Shown one piece after another: positions 14,252 to 18,476 of a stretch of 18,476 bases of DNA (position 1 is the first letter of the stretch; every line of letters begins with the position of its first letter). Both the position numbers and the translations under genes were made by a program. This DNA is from UMGS946 sp048421225 (lineage in GTDB: Bacteria > Bacillota > Clostridia > Christensenellales > CAG-138): positions 1-18,476 of the forward strand of contig DBFNRV010000008.1 of assembly GCA_048421225.1 (NCBI GenBank). The letters are read 5' to 3'. The notes below the pieces were generated by a model, which was not told the DNA's origin, made no database searches, and worked only from the letters and a program-made list of their open reading frames with translations.

Positions 14252-14968
14252 ATGAATAATAGGGCCTTTAACATAATAAAACGGATTGCTCTGTATGTAG
14301 CGGGACTGTTCATACTGGCGCTTGGAGTATCGCTGTCGGTAAAATCGGGACTGGGCGTGTCTCCGCTCAACTCTGTGCCATATGCGCTTACGCTTGTTAC
14401 AGGAATGGATATGGGACTGCTGGTAACCCTATTATTTATCCTTTTCCTGTTGCTGCAGATTTTGATTCTAAGGCGCGAGTTCAAGCCTGTAAACCTTCTG
14501 CAAATCGTTGGCTCTTTCGTATTCGGGTGGTTTGTAGACTGTACCAATATGATTGTGGGCGCTGGCGCGGTCATAGAAAACTACTGGATAAGCCTGGCCT
14601 TTATGGCGTCTAGCATCGTCTTCGTAGCTCTGGGGATACTTCTTTACATGGGGGCGGGCCTTATGCCGCTCCCAGGCGAGGGCCTCGTAGCGGCGGTTGC
14701 GCAAAAAAGCGGATTGCAATTTTCAACGGTAAAGCTTGCCTTCGACTGCGCGCTGGTGATAGCCGCCGGAGTTATCTGCATTATAACGCTGGGCGCCCTG
14801 GGAAGCGTTAGGGAAGGCACCATATTATCAGCGATTGGCATCGGCCTGGCGATGAAGCCCGCGGGGCGCTGGTTTAACCCAAGGCTTGAGCGGCTGCTTG
14901 GCAGCAGGGACGGGGATGACGAGCTTAGCGGCGGGGCTGTAATTGAATCGGAACCTTTTGAGGATTAG
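14252..14968 (+). CDS. YczE/YyaS/YitT-family integral membrane protein
   Basis: A 238-residue membrane protein of the YczE type, function unknown. Five hydrophobic stretches are visible at about 12-30, 50-72, 77-98, 107-130 and 158-185. The family signature appears as LGVSLSVKSGLGVSPLNSVPYAL (23-45) and a second glycine/proline-rich loop GAGLMPLPGEGL after the fourth helix. The C-terminal tail is acidic and probably cytoplasmic. I chose the ATG at 14252 because GGAGG lies 7 bases before it; the open frame runs 30 codons further up, through the element-end copy, without a ribosome site. Transport of a small molecule is often supposed for the family but is unproven. It ends in TAG. Confidence 0.85.
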   Translation: MNNRAFNIIKRIALYVAGLFILALGVSLSVKSGLGVSPLNSVPYALTLVTGMDMGLLVTLLFILFLLLQILILRREFKPVNLLQIVGSFVFGWFVDCTNMIVGAGAVIENYWISLAFMASSIVFVALGILLYMGAGLMPLPGEGLVAAVAQKSGLQFSTVKLAFDCALVIAAGVICIITLGALGSVREGTILSAIGIGLAMKPAGRWFNPRLERLLGSRDGDDELSGGAVIESEPFED

Positions 14969-14987
14969 GAGCACATTATTATAATAG

Positions 14988-15036
14988 AGCCGTTTTATTG
15001 GCCAAATATAGGAAGCATGGCTAAAAGCGGCTTTTA
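14988..15036 (+). terminator. Terminator after the YczE-like gene
   Basis: AGCCG-TTTTA pairs with TAAAAG-CGGCT with a single-base bulge, around a loop that holds a further GCC/GGC pairing, and is followed by TTTTAT. It begins 19 bases after the stop codon. Confidence 0.6.
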
Positions 15037-15078
15037 TACCATCAATCTTCAGGGCGAAATTTTAGTGCTGATATTGTA

Positions 15079-15103
15079 AAATATATATGAAATCTATATA
15101 TTT
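15079..15103. repeat. AT-rich palindrome before the sortase-fusion gene
   Basis: A perfect 9-base inverted repeat AAATATATA / TATATATTT with a 7-base spacer lies 70 bases before the start codon of the lipoprotein gene. It may be an operator, or a chance product of AT-rich sequence. Confidence 0.4.
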
Positions 15104-15173
15104 GGCCCGGTTTGTGGTATTATTAAGAATATGGAAACTTAGGTATGCTATCGGCAGGAGGAATCATTTAATT

Positions 15174-17126
15174 ATGGTATTCAAGCGTTTATTTGCTCTT
15201 TTACTGGCATTCGCACTTCTTTTGATGGGCTGCGCGTGTTCGCCCGGCGAAGATGAGCCCAAAGATACCGCGACTCCTGCGCCGACCGCGCCGGTGAGAA
15301 CTCCGGAACCAAGTTTAAGCATACACAACGGTAGCGGCATGGTGGCTGCGGGGAGCGTCCATACGATAGGGCTTAGAACCGACGGCACGCTGTTAAGCGC
15401 CGGCCATAACAGCAAGGGTCAGCGCGAAGTGGACGGCTGGCGCAACATAATATATGTTGCGGTCAATGACGCCACCACCGTGGGGCTTACGGGCGAAGGT
15501 TCGCTGGAAATCGCTGGAGAGAAAGCGTCCGCGTGGATATCCGCCCAGTCCTGGACAGAGCTGGCGACGGTTTCCATAGGCAGCGACCATATAGTAGGGC
15601 TAAAACGCAATGGTTCGCTGCTCTCCGAGGGTGGCAACGAAAAGGGCCAGCGTGACCTTTCTGAATGGACCGATGTGGTAGACATAGTGTGCGCGGGGGA
15701 TCATACCATCGGGCTTAAATCCGACGGTACCGTCGTTGCGGCGGGCGACAACCGCTTTGGCCAATGCGAGGTGAGCGAATGGTCCGGCATCATATCAATA
15801 TCTACAAGCCTTTACCATACGGTGGGGCTGAGGTCCGACGGCACCGTCGTAGTTACAGAGATAACGGACCGCTCGGTGGATAAAGGACAGGACAAGGTAC
15901 AGGACTGGGCGGATGTAGAGTCGGTATATACGGGGCCCAGCATGACCATTGGAATAAAGAGGGATAAAACGCTCGTGTGCGCCCCCGCAAACGGAAAATT
16001 GTCAGATGTTGAAAACGCGGCTTATGCGGCGATAAGCGAAGAAATACAGGTTATTATGGCGCTTGACGGATCAATAAGCGTGTACGGCGAGGCCACGAGC
16101 CTGCAGGACCGCACGGAAGACTGGCTGCTGAGGCCCTATAAGGATTCCATCTATGTAAAGGGTTTTTCCGAAAAAAGCAAGGCGGGCGGGGTAATAGCCG
16201 CCATAACCGAGCTTACGGGCGAAAAGGATATCGTATTGAAATATAACGATACAGAGCTTCTGCCGGAATCCCTTGTAGGAACGAACACCAAGATATACAT
16301 TGGAGACGACCTGTATGGTACGATCGTCATCATGGGCGAGGTAAATGGGGACAGTTATATCAATGAGTACGACGCGGAAGCGCTTGAAGCCCACAACAAT
16401 GGCTACACGCCGCTTGCCGGCGCTTATCTTGAGGCGTCAAAGGTAAACGGACTTAAGGGAATAGAGGCTGTTTACGCAATACGCCAATACATGGTTGGGG
16501 AAGGAAAGATCGACCAGTTCCCAAAGCTTAATTACGACCCATACTCGGAGAAGTTTGATGAAGCGTATGAAATTAACAATGATGTTGTGGGCTGGATAAC
16601 TGTACCTGGAACTGTGATAGATTACCCTATACTCTACGGCGACAACTGGTATTATCATGAAAGGGATTTAAAGGGCAATCATACTTCGAGAGGGAGCATT
16701 TACACCTATCGGAACGCTTTGATGCAGAACAATCCGGTAACGGGCCATAACGCGCGCAATTCAAAAACGATGTTTCATGCCCTGCATGATGTTCAGGACA
16801 ACGCGGAGGACCTGTTGAATTATCCGGACAGGGTATGGGGGATAAGCCTATTTGGGGAGTATGCGGAATGGGAAATATTTTCGTTATATGAAACCAAGGC
16901 GGACGAGCCAAAAGAGACTATCAAATATAACACCGACAGCATGGCGCAGTTCACCGAAGAGGACATTCAGGGCTGGATAAACACACAGGTATCAAGGTCG
17001 GAGATAGCCATTGACGTAAGGGTGGATGTTCATGACCAATTTGTTACGCTTGTAACCTGCGGGGATAATTACGACTCCTCGGACGCGCAATCACGGCTGT
17101 ACATATTTTTAAAAAGGGTCAGCTAA
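15174..17126 (+). CDS. Lipoprotein with RCC1-like repeats, dockerin-like module and class-B sortase domain
   Basis: A 650-residue surface protein. Residues 1-20 are a lipoprotein signal (LLLMGC, lipidated Cys20), then a Thr/Pro linker. From about 55 to 310 run five to seven RCC1-like units of roughly 40-55 residues with the core HTIGLRTDGTLLSAG and GQREVDGW, likely a beta-propeller. Residues 325-450 resemble clostridial dockerin-associated modules, with a calcium-loop-like segment GEVNGDSYINEYDAEAL. Residues 460-650 are a sortase-B domain: VGWITVPGTVIDYPIL, His525 in TGHNARN, Cys629 in LVTCGD and Arg641 in SRLYIF, so the His-Cys-Arg triad is intact. It should be a membrane-tethered transpeptidase or a diverged relative; the substrate is unknown. 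The start follows AGGAGG by 12 bases, a slightly long gap. An ATG 29 codons upstream lacks a ribosome site and would spoil the signal peptide. Confidence 0.88.
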   Translation: MVFKRLFALLLAFALLLMGCACSPGEDEPKDTATPAPTAPVRTPEPSLSIHNGSGMVAAGSVHTIGLRTDGTLLSAGHNSKGQREVDGWRNIIYVAVNDATTVGLTGEGSLEIAGEKASAWISAQSWTELATVSIGSDHIVGLKRNGSLLSEGGNEKGQRDLSEWTDVVDIVCAGDHTIGLKSDGTVVAAGDNRFGQCEVSEWSGIISISTSLYHTVGLRSDGTVVVTEITDRSVDKGQDKVQDWADVESVYTGPSMTIGIKRDKTLVCAPANGKLSDVENAAYAAISEEIQVIMALDGSISVYGEATSLQDRTEDWLLRPYKDSIYVKGFSEKSKAGGVIAAITELTGEKDIVLKYNDTELLPESLVGTNTKIYIGDDLYGTIVIMGEVNGDSYINEYDAEALEAHNNGYTPLAGAYLEASKVNGLKGIEAVYAIRQYMVGEGKIDQFPKLNYDPYSEKFDEAYEINNDVVGWITVPGTVIDYPILYGDNWYYHERDLKGNHTSRGSIYTYRNALMQNNPVTGHNARNSKTMFHALHDVQDNAEDLLNYPDRVWGISLFGEYAEWEIFSLYETKADEPKETIKYNTDSMAQFTEEDIQGWINTQVSRSEIAIDVRVDVHDQFVTLVTCGDNYDSSDAQSRLYIFLKRVS

Positions 17127-17174
17127 TAAAACATTTCAGGATAAAACGATAGTTTAGACACCGGAGAATTGAAT

Positions 17175-18134
17175 ATGATGAAAAAGCCCTACATATTTAT
17201 AGGTTCGTCCAGACATGCCAAAGGATATGTAAAAAGCATTATATCAAAACTAGAGGACATCGACGTATGCTGCCCGTGGTATGAGGGCGACTCTCCAGTA
17301 GGCTAGGCTATGTTCGAAACGCTTGCAAAAAGACATTTGAATATGATTTGGCGGTATTTGTAGCCACGCCGGACGATGGTCTGGCGTGGGACGGGGGAGA
17401 GCTAAATCCCGCTATGCGCGATAACGTATTATTTGAACACGGCCTTTTTTCAGGGACAATCGGAAGAAAGAGAACCTTTCTTATCACACCCTGCGGGCTG
17501 CGGCTGCCAACCGATCTGCTCGGAGTAACGGTATTGAGGTATGACATTAATAACTGTCAGGAGTCCTTGGGAGACTGCTGTGTAGTTTTAAAAGAACAGA
17601 TACTTACCGAGACGCGGCTGTCTAGAATATCAATGCTTCCTTCTACAACCCTGGCCATATCCTACTACAAAAATTTTATCAGCCCGCTCTGCTCAGCCCT
17701 GGCTTTCGGAGAAAGGGGGATTTACGTTAGCAATGAAAATATAAATCCGGATGGGTTCAGGTTAACATTATTATCCCTGCAATCTGGAGAGGGACTATAC
17801 TGCCGCTGTCGTGACGCCGCCCAGAAAAACCGCTGGCAGGGCGTGTGCAGGTAGATAGCGCGCATAGGTGTATTCATTAAACGGCATATTGGAAGGTAAG
17901 CGCCTCTTTCTATACGATTTAACAATGAATCTTAGCATATCTTATAAAGCTATACGCCTTTGCCATGGCGTTGATTTCAGCGGGAGAACTTTAAGCTTTT
18001 CAAGATGCGAAGAGCGTGAGATATAGAATTTTAAAAAGACGCTTGCGCTTTTGGTAAACGAAAGCTCTTTTATTAGGAACATGATTGAGTTAGTCGATAT
18101 GTGGAATATTACTAAACCACGGGACATATTATGA
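17175..18134 (+). pseudogene. Decayed TIR-STING effector (CAP12-type CBASS protein)
   Basis: The remains of a protein of about 320 residues. The first part (from ATG 17175, after GGAG with 8 bases spacing) reads KKPYIFIGSSRHAKGYV, the start of the TIR domain of CBASS/Pycsar effectors (Pfam PF10137). It continues with YDLAVFVATPDDG, RDNVLFEHGLFSGTIGRKR (with the Glu probably catalytic in TIR NADases) and LPTDLLGVTVLRYD. The second half is a prokaryotic STING domain: LPSTTLAISYYKNFISPLC, VNIIIP, RLFLYDLTMNLSISYKAI and EEREI-NFKKTLALLV. In family members STING binds c-di-GMP and triggers NAD+ cleavage by the TIR domain. Here the frame is broken by TAG at 17304, 17856, 17865 and 18024 and by three apparent single-base losses near 17327-17331, 17758 and 17780. 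No cyclase gene lies next to it. Confidence 0.82.
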
Positions 18135-18286
18135 TCTTATTATGGATAATAACAGCTTAATTTTCCGCAAATCAAACAATAATTATAAATACCGCGATAA
18201 ATCGCGAAATACTGATTAAATGATCGATATATCCAAATAATACGATATAATCAAATATAATTATAAATAAATGCTGATAATAAGGC
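18135..18286. other. AT-rich spacer
   Basis: No gene is seen between the pseudogene and the promoter at 18287. It contains a small palindrome CGCGAT-AA-ATCGCG (18193-18206) and a TATAAT at 18246-18251 that could be the -10 of a further upstream promoter, without a clear -35. Confidence 0.4.
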
Positions 18287-18315
18287 TTGTAATGCGAGGG
18301 TTTTTTTGATAGAAT
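18287..18315 (+). promoter_or_regulatory. Sigma-A promoter directed to the right edge
   Basis: TTGTAA (18287-18292) and TAGAAT (18310-18315) are separated by exactly 17 bases. Transcription would start near 18322 and run into the leader-like sequence that follows. Confidence 0.55.
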
Positions 18316-18321
18316 AACTCG

Positions 18322-18476
18322 CGTGCCCAAAAAGCACAGCAAAGCGCACCTTGAAAACTGTATAGTGCGAAACGCAAGAAAGAGACAGCGAGCCGGGAGA
18401 GAGACCCGGCGAAAGAAGAGTGGAAGGCAGCGAACTTGGGAGAGGGAGCTGCTGGAATAAACAGGAATTGAACATA
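18322..18476 (+). other. Probable leader of an rRNA operon
   Basis: The segment contains CACCTTGAAAACTG (18347-18360), the boxA-like sequence that precedes rRNA genes in many Clostridia, then a purine-rich non-coding stretch with a hairpin GCCGGG/CCCGGC (18392-18410) and no coding frame on the plus strand. This is what the leader before a 16S gene looks like, and that gene would start beyond the window. A spacer before 23S is excluded unless a 16S gene precedes it, and none does here. Confidence 0.45.

Noticed and set aside
17348..17854. A 168-residue protein as an intact gene
   Set aside because: It is the middle part of the TIR-STING relic: its start lies inside the TIR domain and its last ~35 residues are out of frame with the STING domain.
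17304..18026. TAG as a recoded glutamine codon, which would make the TIR-STING gene partly intact
   Set aside because: Neighbouring intact genes (YczE-like, TM1266-like, hydG) end in TAG, and the STING gene also has three frame breaks. Decay is simpler.
18251..18475. A 74-codon minus-strand frame at the right edge
   Set aside because: It covers the promoter and leader-like sequence and its composition (Leu/Ser/Pro runs) comes from the purine-rich strand.
1..18476. CRISPR array or complete phage/transposon
   Set aside because: No regularly spaced repeats, and no integrase, capsid or intact transposase gene were found on either strand.

Overview
The window looks like part of the chromosome of a strictly anaerobic Bacillota bacterium of the Clostridia type, with moderate GC. 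The grounds are strong AGGAGG-type ribosome sites, sigma-A promoters, the [FeFe]-hydrogenase maturation genes with a TM1266-type regulator, a superoxide reductase / rubredoxin / flavodiiron set, a class-B sortase and a GH13 of clostridial style. The species cannot be told from this sequence.

Layout, left to right. 1-458 has no gene but holds a structured, repeat-rich stretch and the terminator of a tRNA-Arg(ACG) gene (459-534, minus), which has a near-consensus promoter. 637-3031 (minus) is a GH13 alpha-glucan hydrolase followed by a small membrane zinc-ribbon protein. 3378-4886 (plus) is IMP dehydrogenase. 4887-5437 carries a 276-bp element with 27-bp imperfect terminal inverted repeats and a short broken reading frame. 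5438-6673 (plus) holds a HAD hydrolase and a NUDIX hydrolase. 6919-10890 (minus) is the operon TM1266-like regulator, hydE, hydG, hydF, which builds the H-cluster of [FeFe] hydrogenase; the hydrogenase itself is not in the window. 11407-13879 (minus) is an oxygen-defence operon: a flavodiiron protein fused to a flavin-reductase/rubredoxin module, superoxide reductase and rubredoxin. 14252-14968 (plus) is a YczE-type membrane protein. 15174-17126 (plus) is a predicted lipoprotein that joins RCC1-like repeats, a dockerin-like module and a sortase-B domain. 17175-18134 (plus) is a decayed TIR-STING (CAP12-type) antiphage effector. The last 340 bp carry a promoter and what looks like the leader of an rRNA operon running off the right edge.

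The two central minus-strand operons fit together: one makes the oxygen-sensitive hydrogenase cofactor, the other removes O2 or NO and superoxide using rubredoxin electrons. The most unusual items are the STING-family relic, which can be restored to one 320-residue frame by undoing three single-base losses and reading four TAG codons through, and the sortase fused to a predicted propeller and dockerin. No CRISPR array and no complete transposase gene were seen.
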